In this document: piece after piece, positions 7,867 through 15,419 of the stretch
Layout of the letters: each line of letters starts with the position of its first letter
Numbering within the stretch: the first letter of the stretch is position 1
Program-made: the position numbers and the translations under genes
DNA from: Phormidium tenue FACHB-1050
GTDB lineage: Bacteria; Cyanobacteriota; Cyanobacteriia; Pseudanabaenales; Pseudanabaenaceae
DNA length: 33,243 bases
Direction of reading: 5' to 3'
Assembly: GCF_014696925.1 (NCBI RefSeq)
Contig: NZ_JACJQY010000054.1
Location: forward strand, 1 to 33,243
The notes under the pieces: generated by a model
Told to the model about the DNA's origin: nothing
Database searches by the model: none
Seen by the model: the letters and a program-made list of their open reading frames with translations, nothing else

Positions 7867-8511
7867 TTAGTATAAATATTGGGTAATCTCCTTGGGGGTG
7901 TTAGCGATCAAATCGACACCATGCAGTTTTAGCTCCTCTTCAGTGCCATAACCATAGGTCACACCGATCGCTAAGAGCTGATTTTTCTTTGCCCCAATCG
8001 CATCATGGGAGCGATCGCCAACCATCACTGTTTTTGCAGGAATCAGATTTTCGGTGAGCAGAATATGCTGAATTAGCTCTGCTTTGTCACTGCGAGTGCC
8101 ATCTAATTCACTGCCATAAATGCCATCAAATAGAGAAGTCAGCGCAAAATGCTCAATAATCCGCTTGGCAAAGACATGGGGCTTAGATGTGGCAATGTAG
8201 GTTTGATAACCTGCGGCGCGAATTGATTTGAGAGTTTCAGGGATTTGGGGATAGAGTGCATTTTCAAATAAGCCTACTGTGGCAAAGCGATCGCGATAAA
8301 GGGTAATGGCGCGATCGATCAACGCTTTATCGTTAGTTTGCAGCAGCTTCGCAAAACTGACTGTTAATGGGGGACCAATACACCAGAGGAGTTGCGCTGT
8401 TTCTGGTGATTCATAGTCAAGTTGATGCAGAGCATATTGAATACAGGTAGTAATCCCAATTTTGGGATCGGTCAAAGTTCCATCTAAATCAAATAACACT
8501 GTATCCATCAT
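7867..8511 (-). CDS. HAD-superfamily hydrolase, phosphoglycolate-phosphatase-like
   Basis: 214 residues. Motif I is LFDLDGTLTDPKIG (D8 and D10), motif II TYIATSKP, motif III the lysine in RSDKAELI, and motif IV VMVGDRSHDAIGA. The small four-helix cap between motifs I and II is that of subfamily IA, which includes phosphoglycolate phosphatase, beta-phosphoglucomutase and pyrimidine nucleotidases. In a cyanobacterium a Gph-like role, or nucleotide dephosphorylation, is plausible but not proven. Two ATG codons in a row stand at the start; the second may be used. It is followed by two hairpins. Confidence 0.85.
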   Translation of the reverse strand: MMDTVLFDLDGTLTDPKIGITTCIQYALHQLDYESPETAQLLWCIGPPLTVSFAKLLQTNDKALIDRAITLYRDRFATVGLFENALYPQIPETLKSIRAAGYQTYIATSKPHVFAKRIIEHFALTSLFDGIYGSELDGTRSDKAELIQHILLTENLIPAKTVMVGDRSHDAIGAKKNQLLAIGVTYGYGTEEELKLHGVDLIANTPKEITQYLY

Positions 8512-8563
8512 GCTGTCATTTTATCAAATTATAGCAATGCAAAAGTTAGAGAGAACAAATCAC

Positions 8564-8602
8564 AAAACAAAGTAGCGGTGCTTCGCACCGCTACTTTGTT
8601 TT
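8564..8602 (-). terminator. GCTTCGC-tipped terminator of the endonuclease V-like gene
   Basis: An 18-bp perfect stem (8564-8581 with 8585-8602), loop TTC, begins 24 bases past the minus-strand stop. Read on the minus strand the right arm ends in TTTT. A T-run on the plus strand (8599-8606) would also serve plus-strand transcripts. Confidence 0.75.
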
Positions 8603-8625
8603 TTTTAATCAGTGCAAAGCGCTTG

Positions 8626-9129
8626 CTATAAATAAGAATCTCGGCAAAGTCTATCCACAGCTTTTAGTATGGTTGGTAATCGATGATCGCCATGCATTTT
8701 TTTAATACAACCTCTTGCTTCAGATTCATCAACACCGATCGCCGTTACAAATAATGGTCGATTACTATCACTTCTAAACACCTCAGTTTCTGAAGGAATA
8801 TCTTGAAAACGACTTTTCGCCACACCGATGATTGCTACTTTCGCATTAAGTGCATTGTACAAATGAAGCCCTAAGCCTGCTTTTTGAGAGCGATCTAGAT
8901 AGACGTATCCATCAATCACAATTATCTGGGGAAGTTTGGGAAGTTGTTCTAAAAGCAGCAAAATAATTGGTAGTTCGCGTTTGTAGAACTCCCCTGGTTG
9001 ATACTCCTCGACCTGATCAGTTTGAGCGATAAATGTGCTGACAGGGACAGGATCTTCCCAATCATTAAAGGCAATTCCAGCCGCTACAGCCTTCCCCTCT
9101 CGATAATCCACATCAACCGCAAATATCAT
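8626..9129 (-). CDS. Endonuclease V-like protein with altered DNA-binding loop
   Basis: 167 residues, against about 220 for E. coli Nfi. Motifs in order: FAVDVDY (D6, metal), PGEFYKRELP (Y49 and E52, matching PGFLSFRE), IVIDGYV (D73, matching VDGHG), and AIIGVAKSRF (matching TIGVAK). The acidic metal triad is therefore kept. The loop that normally reads HGxxHPRR, which contacts the deaminated base, is replaced here by YVYLDRSQKAG. The N-terminal strand region is also short. Endonuclease V cleaves near deoxyinosine in DNA, or inosine in RNA for eukaryotic forms. This variant may have different substrate choice, or the family may be loosely conserved. It has its own terminator and does not overlap its neighbours. 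Confidence 0.8.
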   Translation of the reverse strand: MIFAVDVDYREGKAVAAGIAFNDWEDPVPVSTFIAQTDQVEEYQPGEFYKRELPIILLLLEQLPKLPQIIVIDGYVYLDRSQKAGLGLHLYNALNAKVAIIGVAKSRFQDIPSETEVFRSDSNRPLFVTAIGVDESEARGCIKKMHGDHRLPTILKAVDRLCRDSYL

Positions 9130-9190
9130 GTCACCATACCGTCTATGTCTTTAATCATCCATAGAATAAGTTTAATATTCAAAAGCCTAA

Positions 9191-9295
9191 TCACTTTGCA
9201 AGGATGCAAATGGTGGTGGATTTACCCTTGCCGCGATCGCCCGTCACCATCACACCACCAATTTTGGATTGATCGCATTTAGCAACGGGTTTTCT
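9191..9295 (-). pseudogene. chlI: Remnant of magnesium-chelatase ATPase gene chlI (Walker A region)
   Basis: On the minus strand, from about 9284, one frame reads LLNAINPK; one base later the frame continues IGGVMVTGDRGKGKSTTIC and stops at 9193-9191. ChlI/BchI proteins carry LLLNxIDPKIGGVMIMGDRGTGKSTT around their P-loop, so the two pieces join into one homologous stretch broken by a missing base. Nothing recognisable as ChlI follows the P-loop, and the other end abuts the palindromic element at about 9299. It is a short dead fragment; the functional chlI must lie elsewhere in the genome. Confidence 0.75.
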
Positions 9296-9298
9296 AAT

Positions 9299-9407
9299 AT
9301 AGCTTTCGCCATTCTTGTTAGGACATAAACCTCAAATAGTGTGAGGCGGCGCTTCGCGCCGCCTCACACTATTTGAGGTTTGATTTGTCCTGATACAGGT
9401 GGCTAAT
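9299..9407. mobile_element. Palindromic MITE-like element, type A, copy 1
   Basis: The core is a 26-bp perfect stem (9327-9352 with 9356-9381) with a TTC loop. It is flanked on the left by TCGCCATTCTTGTTAGGACA and on the right by GATTTGTCCTGATACAGGTG. The same flanks bracket copy 2 at 25512-25625 in the opposite orientation, and the left flank brackets copy 3 at 30800-30897. Ends are close to TATAGCT. No coding capacity; probably non-autonomous. Confidence 0.8.
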
Positions 9408-9412
9408 ACCAC

Positions 9413-9509
9413 AGCACAAAATGGCATAGCCATTTTGTGCTTTTAAAACCCTCACTGGGTTTGGCTTTTAATTCCCAAAAGTGTGGCAACACTTTCGAGA
9501 ATTGGTATA
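9413..9509. repeat. Dispersed repeat C, copy 1 (AGCACAAAATGGC hairpin plus tail)
   Basis: It starts with a 13-bp perfect hairpin (9413-9425 with 9429-9441). A tail follows, carrying ACCCTCACTGGGTTTGG and AGTGTGGCAACACTTTCGAG. The same order of blocks recurs at 27684-27780, so this is a defined repeat unit of about 97 bases. Confidence 0.75.
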
Positions 9510-9512
9510 AAA

Positions 9513-9553
9513 ACCCAAGGATTAGCAGCGCGGCGCACCGCTAATCCTTGGGT
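9513..9553. repeat. Hairpin ACCCAAGGATTAGC in the 9130-9697 gap
   Basis: 14-bp perfect arms (9513-9526 with 9540-9553) surround an imperfect GC-rich centre (GCGCGGCGCACC). With the chlI remnant, element A and repeat C it fills most of the 568-base gap. The last 140 bases are the leader of the next gene. Confidence 0.65.
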
Positions 9554-9697
9554 GGGAAGGGAGTATGTAAAGCTGTTCACCCCAGTTAACCCCAAAATTC
9601 AACTATAAATTTGACATTTATCGCGAGATTGCGATCGCACTGTACATTCAGAAGGTAACAAATCTGGGTAAAATCTGGATAGTGTCAAGTAAATTTA

Positions 9698-9976
9698 GTG
9701 CCAGTTAATTTAAAAACTCATATGCCAGAAGATAACGCTAACGAACCGCAAATAACCCAATCGGCTAATGAAGCAGTATTTAACGAGGTGCTAAAGAGTA
9801 TAGACATCGACCCTGCTTTACTTGCTGAACTCGGTGAAGTTACAAATGATCCTGAACAGGCGATCGATACAGCGATTCGTCAATGGTTGCAGCGTCGAGC
9901 GATCAAAGAAGCAGATCGCTCCCGTCCCCTAACGATGAATCCCGTTGTGCCACCTCGCGGCGAGTGGAATGATTAG
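9698..9976 (+). CDS. Small protein of unknown function, paralogue of the next gene
   Basis: 92 residues from GTG at 9698; an ATG at 9722 (MPEDNANEP) is an equally possible start, and neither has a clear ribosome-binding site. The acidic first third is followed by a compact helical block, DPALLAELGEVTNDPEQAID, then TAIRQWLQRR, and the end GEWND. The next gene repeats this block (ELLTELLEISNNP, DEAIRWWLRRR, final QWND), so the two are duplicates of one small domain. The size and the AIRxWL helix recall ribbon-helix-helix-like or antitoxin-like small proteins, but I do not recognise a family. It lies 32 bases before its paralogue and heads the operon ending in holB. Confidence 0.7.
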   Translation: MPVNLKTHMPEDNANEPQITQSANEAVFNEVLKSIDIDPALLAELGEVTNDPEQAIDTAIRQWLQRRAIKEADRSRPLTMNPVVPPRGEWND

Positions 9977-10008
9977 GAAAAAGCCTAATACGCTGATCCC
10001 AAAAATTT

Positions 10009-10491
10009 ATGGATGAATTTTGGTCTCCAGACAAACTGCTCTTGATGATTGGACTTTTTCAGTTCGGACTTATCCTTATGATGTTCATGATCCTCAATAT
10101 GAGCAAACTCCAAGCAAACAAAAATAATCTGAATTCAACTGATGCAGTAGCAAATGCTTCAGCAAATAGTGAAATAAATCTTAGTCAGACTCTCCCCGAT
10201 CCCATTAATCAACCTTTGCCATCTGCCTCAGAATCCATCACCGAGACTAATCAAGCCAATCCACCAGCAATCGATCTGACCGATGATCTCGTCTATAAAG
10301 TGGACATTGCCCCAGAATTACTAACTGAGCTACTGGAAATATCCAACAACCCTGCGGCGATCGTCGATGAAGCGATTCGATGGTGGCTGAGACGACGCAA
10401 AGTTGATTCGCTGGATTCAGGGCAACGTCATCGCCGCTATCCAGTAGGTATCAGCGCCAAAAGATCATTACAAGATCAGTGGAATGACTAG
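10009..10491 (+). CDS. Membrane-anchored paralogue of the preceding small protein
   Basis: 160 residues from ATG at 10009. Residues about 8-30 form a hydrophobic helix rich in Leu, Met and Phe (LLLMIGLFQFGLILMMFMIL), giving a likely single-pass anchor. A low-complexity Asn/Ser/Pro-rich linker (about 35-90) follows. The C-terminal domain is shared with the upstream gene: DIAPELLTELLEISNNPAAI, DEAIRWWLRRR, ending LQDQWND. No known family recognised. Its TAG is 2 bases before the GTG of holB, so translation of holB is probably coupled to it. A soluble and an anchored copy side by side suggest interaction or a shared partner. Confidence 0.75.
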   Translation: MDEFWSPDKLLLMIGLFQFGLILMMFMILNMSKLQANKNNLNSTDAVANASANSEINLSQTLPDPINQPLPSASESITETNQANPPAIDLTDDLVYKVDIAPELLTELLEISNNPAAIVDEAIRWWLRRRKVDSLDSGQRHRRYPVGISAKRSLQDQWND

Positions 10492-10493
10492 AG

Positions 10494-11447
10494 GTGTCAG
10501 CCCCAAATTTGCCTCTACCCATAAATTCGCCCTTTGATGCTGTTGTTGGTCAAAGCCAAGCGATCGCCTTGTTAAAGGCCGCGATTCAACGCGATCGCAT
10601 TGCTCCTGCTTACTTATTTGCGGGTACAAGTGGCGTGGGACGTAGCAAAACTGCCTCGGCATTTGCCGAAATTTTATTAGGCGATCGCAAATCTACTAAG
10701 CGATTAAGCGATCGCAATCATCCTGATTTGCTGTGGGTAGAGCCAACCTATTTAGACAAGGGCAAAATGCTCACGGCAAAGGAAGCCGACGCAGCAGGAC
10801 TCAAGCGCCGCGCTTTGCCCCAAATTCGGATCGAGCAAGTGCGCGAAATCAGCGAATTTGTCAGCCGATCGCCCCTCGAATGTCAGCGATCGGTGGTAAT
10901 CCTCGAAGAAGCGCAATCGATGGCGGAGTCGGCTGCTAATAGCCTGCTCAAGACCCTCGAAGAACCGCTGTATGCCACCATAATTTTGATCGTTCCCGAC
11001 GCTGGTTCGATTTTGCCAACTCTTGTTTCGCGCTGCCAACGCATCCCCTTCACAAGACTGAATCAAGCGCAAATGCAAGAAGTCCTCACCCGTGAAGGTC
11101 ATACGGATATTCCGCCCGAAGTAGTCGCCTTAGCACAAGGATCGGCAGGACAGGCGATCGATTCCTTTGAACGTTTTAAGAGTATTCCCGCCGAGTTATT
11201 AACTTCTGTACGCCAAATTCCTCAGGATGCCAAAAGTGCCATGGCGATCGCCAAACAAATTACCAAGGAGCTAGAGGTGGATTTGCAATTATGGCTGATT
11301 GATTATTTGCAAAATTATTTTTGGGAGCAGCAAAGATCGAAGTCAGTTTTGCAACACCTCGATAAAGCAAGGGAATTGATTGCGCGTTATGTGCAACCAA
11401 GACTAGTTTGGGAAGTAACTCTCCTCCAAATTGCAGGAAAGATCTAA
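10494..11447 (+). CDS. holB: DNA polymerase III delta' subunit
   Basis: 317 residues from GTG at 10494, whose GAGG overlap region supplies the ribosome-binding site. The N-terminus has the clamp-loader AAA+ pattern: FDAVVGQSQAIALLKAAIQ, YLFAGTSGVGRSKTA (P-loop-like), RSVVILEEAQSMAESAANSL, LLKTLEEP, and the sensor/arginine-finger motif LVSRCQRIPF. Delta' is the stator of the clamp loader that opens the sliding clamp at replication forks. The P-loop-like stretch has Arg before Ser-Lys; delta' need not hydrolyse ATP. It is the last complete gene of a three-gene operon, and the following Rpn remnant overlaps its 3' end. Confidence 0.93.
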   Translation: MSAPNLPLPINSPFDAVVGQSQAIALLKAAIQRDRIAPAYLFAGTSGVGRSKTASAFAEILLGDRKSTKRLSDRNHPDLLWVEPTYLDKGKMLTAKEADAAGLKRRALPQIRIEQVREISEFVSRSPLECQRSVVILEEAQSMAESAANSLLKTLEEPLYATIILIVPDAGSILPTLVSRCQRIPFTRLNQAQMQEVLTREGHTDIPPEVVALAQGSAGQAIDSFERFKSIPAELLTSVRQIPQDAKSAMAIAKQITKELEVDLQLWLIDYLQNYFWEQQRSKSVLQHLDKARELIARYVQPRLVWEVTLLQIAGKI

Positions 11448-11907
11448 ATTAACAACTGAGTTTGGAAGTATAGCCTTAGCGCATCAGTTAGCTGATCTAG
11501 TGGGGCAAGGCGATCGCGAGAGGATGATAGAATTTATTGAGACAGTTTTGCTTTACAAGTTTCCCCAAATGAGTCGAGAGGAGGTTGAAGCGATGTTTAC
11601 ATTAGGTGATCTCAAGAAAACAAGGGTTTATCGGGAGGCAAAGCTTGAGGGCAAGCTTGAAGGCAAGCTTGAAGGCAAGCTTGAGGGTAAGCTTGAGGGT
11701 GTAAAAATCGGGACACAGCGCGGTCAGGTTTTGGGACTAAAGCAGTTTGCGGTAAAGTTGCTGACGCGGAAGTTTGGTAAGGTGACTCTGAAGACGGTTA
11801 AGCGTTTGGATAAGCTATCGGCGGAGCAGTTGGAGGAGTTGGCGGAGGCGGTGTTGGATTTTGAGAAGGTGGCGGATTTGGAAGCGTGGTTGAAAAGTAG
11901 AAAGTAA
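11431..11907 (+). pseudogene. C-terminal remnant of an Rpn-type (DUF2887/DUF4351) nuclease
   Basis: About 150 residues in frame, matching only the tail of a cyanobacterial PD-(D/E)XK recombination-promoting nuclease/putative transposase. RMIEFIETVLLYKFPQMSRE and EAMFTLGDLKKTRVYREA are the usual end of the DUF2887 part. FAVKLLTRKFGKV to FEKVADLEAWLKS is a DUF4351 domain. The nuclease core that should precede them is missing, and the open frame begins inside holB with no proper start. It is therefore a truncated copy whose loss point is the end of holB. The linker is a five-fold LEGK repeat. Translation from an internal start cannot be excluded. Confidence 0.75.
11641..11700 (+). repeat. Five tandem 12-base units (LEGK repeat)
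   Basis: Five copies of AAGCTTGARGGY lie head to tail, encoding KLEG/LEGK five times in the linker of the Rpn remnant. Copies differ only at the third position of the Glu and Gly codons, suggesting recent slippage. Confidence 0.9.
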
Positions 11908-11931
11908 AAAAAAGGCGAAAGAAAAAAATGT

Positions 11932-12489
11932 ATGGTCATCACAGCCGCAAAACCCTATAGCTTAGAAACATTTCTAGAACTACCTGAGACCAAACCCGCC
12001 TCAGAATTTATTAATGGACAAGTCACTCAAAAATTTATGCCGCAAGGAGAACACAGTCGGTTACAAGTTAAGTTATGCACAAACATTAACCAAGTTGTTG
12101 AAACTCCAAAGATTGCCTATGCTTTTTCGGAATTACGCTGTACTTTTGGGGGAGCCTCGATCGTTCCTGATGTTTCCGTATTTCGTTGGGAGAGAATTCC
12201 TCGCAAATCATCAGGACGAGTGGCTAACCGTTTTGAAATATATCCTGATTGGGCGATCGAGATACTTTCTCCCGATCAGAGACAAAATAAAGTGATAGCT
12301 AATTTGTTACATTGTGTAGACCATGGAACGGAGTTAGGTTGGTTGCTCGATCCTGAAGATGAAAATATTTTGTTAGTGTTACCTGAACATCGTATTCAAA
12401 TTTTGGAAGGTTCTCAAACTGTACCTGTCCTCAGTGGAATTGATTTAAGTTTAACGGTTTCCCAGATTTTTGAGTGGCTAAGTTTTTAG
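11932..12489 (+). CDS. Uma2-family (DUF820) endonuclease, copy 1
   Basis: 185 residues. The restriction-endonuclease-like core has GGASIVPDVSVFRW (catalytic aspartate in VPD), DWAIEILSPDQRQNKV (glutamate and lysine), and GTELGWLLDPEDENI. The start MVITAAKPYSLETFLELPE and end SLTVSQIFEWLSF fit the cyanobacterial Uma2 length. These proteins are present in tens of copies in many cyanobacteria and their role is unknown. It is a close paralogue of the gene at 16246, sharing even the bases around the start (ATGGTCATCACAG). It stands 24 bases after the Rpn remnant. Confidence 0.88.
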   Translation: MVITAAKPYSLETFLELPETKPASEFINGQVTQKFMPQGEHSRLQVKLCTNINQVVETPKIAYAFSELRCTFGGASIVPDVSVFRWERIPRKSSGRVANRFEIYPDWAIEILSPDQRQNKVIANLLHCVDHGTELGWLLDPEDENILLVLPEHRIQILEGSQTVPVLSGIDLSLTVSQIFEWLSF

Positions 12490-12663
12490 TAGCTGCATTT
12501 GCTCGTTTTGGCGATCGCATTACCGTTTGGCGATCGCAGTGATATGCATAAATGATGGCGGTAATGCTTCACCCCTACGATGATTTTTCCTTCTTCCTTG
12601 AAAACTGCATATGGTCGGATCACTTGATATATATGTATAATCCTGTGCACGCAAATCAGTGAT

Positions 12664-15360
12664 ATGGCTATGAATCTACGCTCTCGCTACGGACTGTCGT
12701 TGTCGGCTATTTCTCTGATTGTTTGTCCTTTGTTGGTGGCTGTTGTAACTTTTCCAGAGATTGTTTTTGGAACTGAGGTGCGATCAAGTCTGGTGACTCA
12801 GGCAACAGGAGATCGTCAAGTAGAAGCAGATCAGTTCTTTAGTCAAGGAACTCGATTATATCAAGGTAAGCAATATCAAGAATCCTTATTAGTGTTGGAG
12901 CAAGCTTTACGAATCTATCGCGAGATCAAATATCGACAAGGTGAAGGAAAGGCTTTGGGGGTTCTGGGACTTGTTTACAGCGATCTTGGCAAATATGATA
13001 AAGCAATTGAATATCAACTGCAAAGATTAGATGTAGCACGGGAACTCAAAGATCGACGAGGTGAGGCGACAGCACTACAAAACTTAGGTAGCGATTACAA
13101 TTCTCTCGATAAATATGAGAAAGCGATTGAATACTACTTGAAAAGATTGGACATCACACGAGAACTCAAAAATCGACAGCTTGAGGAACAAACACTGGGA
13201 AGTCTAGGTCGGGCTTACTATTCACTCGGCAAATATGACAAGGCGATTGAGTGCCATTTGCAAAGCTTAGAAATAGCAAGAGAGATCAAAGATCGAATAA
13301 GTGAGGGACAGTCCCTCGGAAATCTGGGAAATGCTTACTATGCTCTCGGCAAATATGACAAGGCGATTGAGTTTCATTTGCAACACTTAGCTTTATCAAG
13401 GGAAATCAAAAATAGAGATGGAGAAGGCGTTGCGCTTGGGAACTTGGGAATTGTTTACCGAAATCTCGGTAAATATGACAAGGCGATTGAATTCCAGTTA
13501 CAAACATTAGCAATCACAAGAGAAATCAAAGATCGCAGGGGTGAGGGACAGTCCCTTGGAAATCTGGGGAATGCTTACTATGATCTCGGCAAATATGACA
13601 AAGCGATTGAGTTTCATTTGCTAAGCTTAGCAATCTCAAGGGAAATTAGACATCTTATAGGCGAGGGACAATCGCTCGGAAGTCTGGGAGGTACTTACAA
13701 TGCTCTCGGCAAATACGACAAGGCGATTGAGTTTCTGTTGCAAAGATTAGATATAGCGAAGGAACTCAGAGATCGACGGGGTGAAATGTATGGGCTTAAT
13801 AATTTAGCTGTTTCCTACGATAGACTAAATCGAGATAGAGAAGTAATGATTTCTTTGCAACAAGCATTGACCATTGCTAAAGAAACTGGTGATAGAAGTC
13901 TTGAAGGTTTAGCTCTTGCAAATTTAGGCAATATCTTATCTAAAGCCAAACGCCCCGAACTCGCAATCACCTTTTACAAACAATCGATCAACGTCCGCGA
14001 AGCGATCCGCAAAGACATCAAAAAACTCGACAAAGACCTCCAACAATCCTATTTAGCCACAGTCGAAAAAACTTATCGCGACCTCGCTGACATCCTCCTC
14101 CAACAAAACCGCATCATCGAAGCCCTGCAAGTCCTCGACCTCCTAAAAGTCCAAGAACTCGAAGACTACCTCAAAAACATCAAAGGCAGCGACAGATCCG
14201 CACAGGGAGTCAGACTATTAGCACCAGAAAAAGCTCTTAGCGATAAGCTGTTAACTATTAGCTTTGACAATAGCAAAGAAATCAACAATCATCTAGCTAA
14301 TCAAATCCAACAACTTCCCAAATCCGAAATCAACAAAGTTCCCGACTATCTCAACCAGATCCCGCAGGGAACCGTCTTACTCTATCCATTCATCTTAGGC
14401 GACAGACTCGAAATCATCCTCTTTTCACCCAACAACCTCCCCATCCGCCGCACCACCATAATCTCCAAAGACCAATTAGAAACCTTAATTAGTGACTATA
14501 GAGTAGGACTCCTTGATCCTAGCTCCGAAGACTTCAGAGAGCCATCACTCCAACTCTATAACCTCCTGATTAAACCCATCGAAACCGAACTCGTTCAATT
14601 CAACACAAAAACTATCCTCTATGCCCCTGATGGACAACTGCGTTACATTCCCATCGCCGCACTCTACGATGGCAAACAATTGTTAGTTGAGAAATACCAG
14701 ATTAGCAACCTCATCGCCTACACCCTCTCCGACTTTACACCCCAACCCCAAAACGCACCCAATATACTCGCAGGAGCCTTTGGTGGTAAAGCTGGTGAGA
14801 AAAAGTTTGGACAAACAGCCTTACCCGCAACCGTTAAAGAAGTTCAAGCGATCGCTAACTCCTTCAACAACTCAGTCACCCTCATCGAAGAACAATTTAG
14901 CCGCCAAGCCATTGAGTCCAAATTTAAAAACCATAATATTCTCCACCTTGCCACCCATGCCGAATTTAACACTGGTGCGCCAGACAACTCCTTCATCATC
15001 TTCGGCAATGGCGACAAAATACGTCTCAATGAAATTGCTGATTGGCAGATGCCCAATATCGACTTGATCATTCTGAGTGCCTGTCAGACAGGAGTAGGCA
15101 AACTCGGTAGTGGTGTAGAAATCTTAGGCTTTGGCTATCAAGTGCAAAAGGCTGGCGCAAAACAAGCGATCGCCTCTCTTTGGAAAATCGATGACAATAA
15201 GACAAGTGTACTGATGACAGCATTTTATGCAGAACTGAGCAAAGGTGATGTCACTGTCACCGAAGCATTGCGACGCGCTCAGATGTCACTGATCAAATCC
15301 AAGGATTACAATCATCCCTTCTACTGGTCAGCATTCTTTGCGATCGGTAATGGATTATGA
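12664..15360 (+). CDS. TPR-CHAT protein (caspase-like peptidase domain), exported
   Basis: 898 residues. Residues 1 to about 36 form a signal peptide or anchor. From about 55 to 430 run TPR units of 40 residues, seven of them nearly the same (LGKYDKAIEFHLQ with GEGQSLGNLGNAYY). After a helical linker, the C-terminal 320 residues are a CHAT domain: ILHLATHAEFN with likely catalytic H765 and LIILSACQTGVG with C807, then GFGYQVQKAGAKQAIASLWK and ALRRAQ. CHAT domains are caspase/separase relatives; TPR-CHAT proteins serve as regulated proteases in several systems, but most cyanobacterial ones are uncharacterised. Codons become strikingly C-rich from about 13950 to 14650. The neighbours are Uma2 nucleases; no sensor gene is obvious. 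TATAAT at 12636 may be its -10 box. Confidence 0.9.
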   Translation: MAMNLRSRYGLSLSAISLIVCPLLVAVVTFPEIVFGTEVRSSLVTQATGDRQVEADQFFSQGTRLYQGKQYQESLLVLEQALRIYREIKYRQGEGKALGVLGLVYSDLGKYDKAIEYQLQRLDVARELKDRRGEATALQNLGSDYNSLDKYEKAIEYYLKRLDITRELKNRQLEEQTLGSLGRAYYSLGKYDKAIECHLQSLEIAREIKDRISEGQSLGNLGNAYYALGKYDKAIEFHLQHLALSREIKNRDGEGVALGNLGIVYRNLGKYDKAIEFQLQTLAITREIKDRRGEGQSLGNLGNAYYDLGKYDKAIEFHLLSLAISREIRHLIGEGQSLGSLGGTYNALGKYDKAIEFLLQRLDIAKELRDRRGEMYGLNNLAVSYDRLNRDREVMISLQQALTIAKETGDRSLEGLALANLGNILSKAKRPELAITFYKQSINVREAIRKDIKKLDKDLQQSYLATVEKTYRDLADILLQQNRIIEALQVLDLLKVQELEDYLKNIKGSDRSAQGVRLLAPEKALSDKLLTISFDNSKEINNHLANQIQQLPKSEINKVPDYLNQIPQGTVLLYPFILGDRLEIILFSPNNLPIRRTTIISKDQLETLISDYRVGLLDPSSEDFREPSLQLYNLLIKPIETELVQFNTKTILYAPDGQLRYIPIAALYDGKQLLVEKYQISNLIAYTLSDFTPQPQNAPNILAGAFGGKAGEKKFGQTALPATVKEVQAIANSFNNSVTLIEEQFSRQAIESKFKNHNILHLATHAEFNTGAPDNSFIIFGNGDKIRLNEIADWQMPNIDLIILSACQTGVGKLGSGVEILGFGYQVQKAGAKQAIASLWKIDDNKTSVLMTAFYAELSKGDVTVTEALRRAQMSLIKSKDYNHPFYWSAFFAIGNGL
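12865..13800 (+). repeat. 120-base tandem repeats encoding TPR units
   Basis: The block CTCGGCAAATATGACAAGGC recurs at exactly 120-base steps, starting at 12985, 13105, 13225, 13345, 13465, 13585 and 13705. Seven copies are near-identical at the protein level and close in DNA, showing recent internal expansion. Copy number probably varies between strains. Confidence 0.9.
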
Positions 15361-15419
15361 AGCAAAAAGTGCTCCAATGTTAGAGTATTAGGACTGTCTC
15401 TTCTTGTTGGCTCTCGAAT

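Noticed and set aside
12490-12663. Minus-strand frame with PYAVFKEEGKIIVGVKHY
   Set aside because: It looks protein-like and may be a gene remnant, but it has no start or stop context and I could not match a family.
12865-13800. Regularly spaced repeats resembling a CRISPR-like array
   Set aside because: The repeats are in frame, encode TPR units with no unique spacers, and lie inside one long gene.
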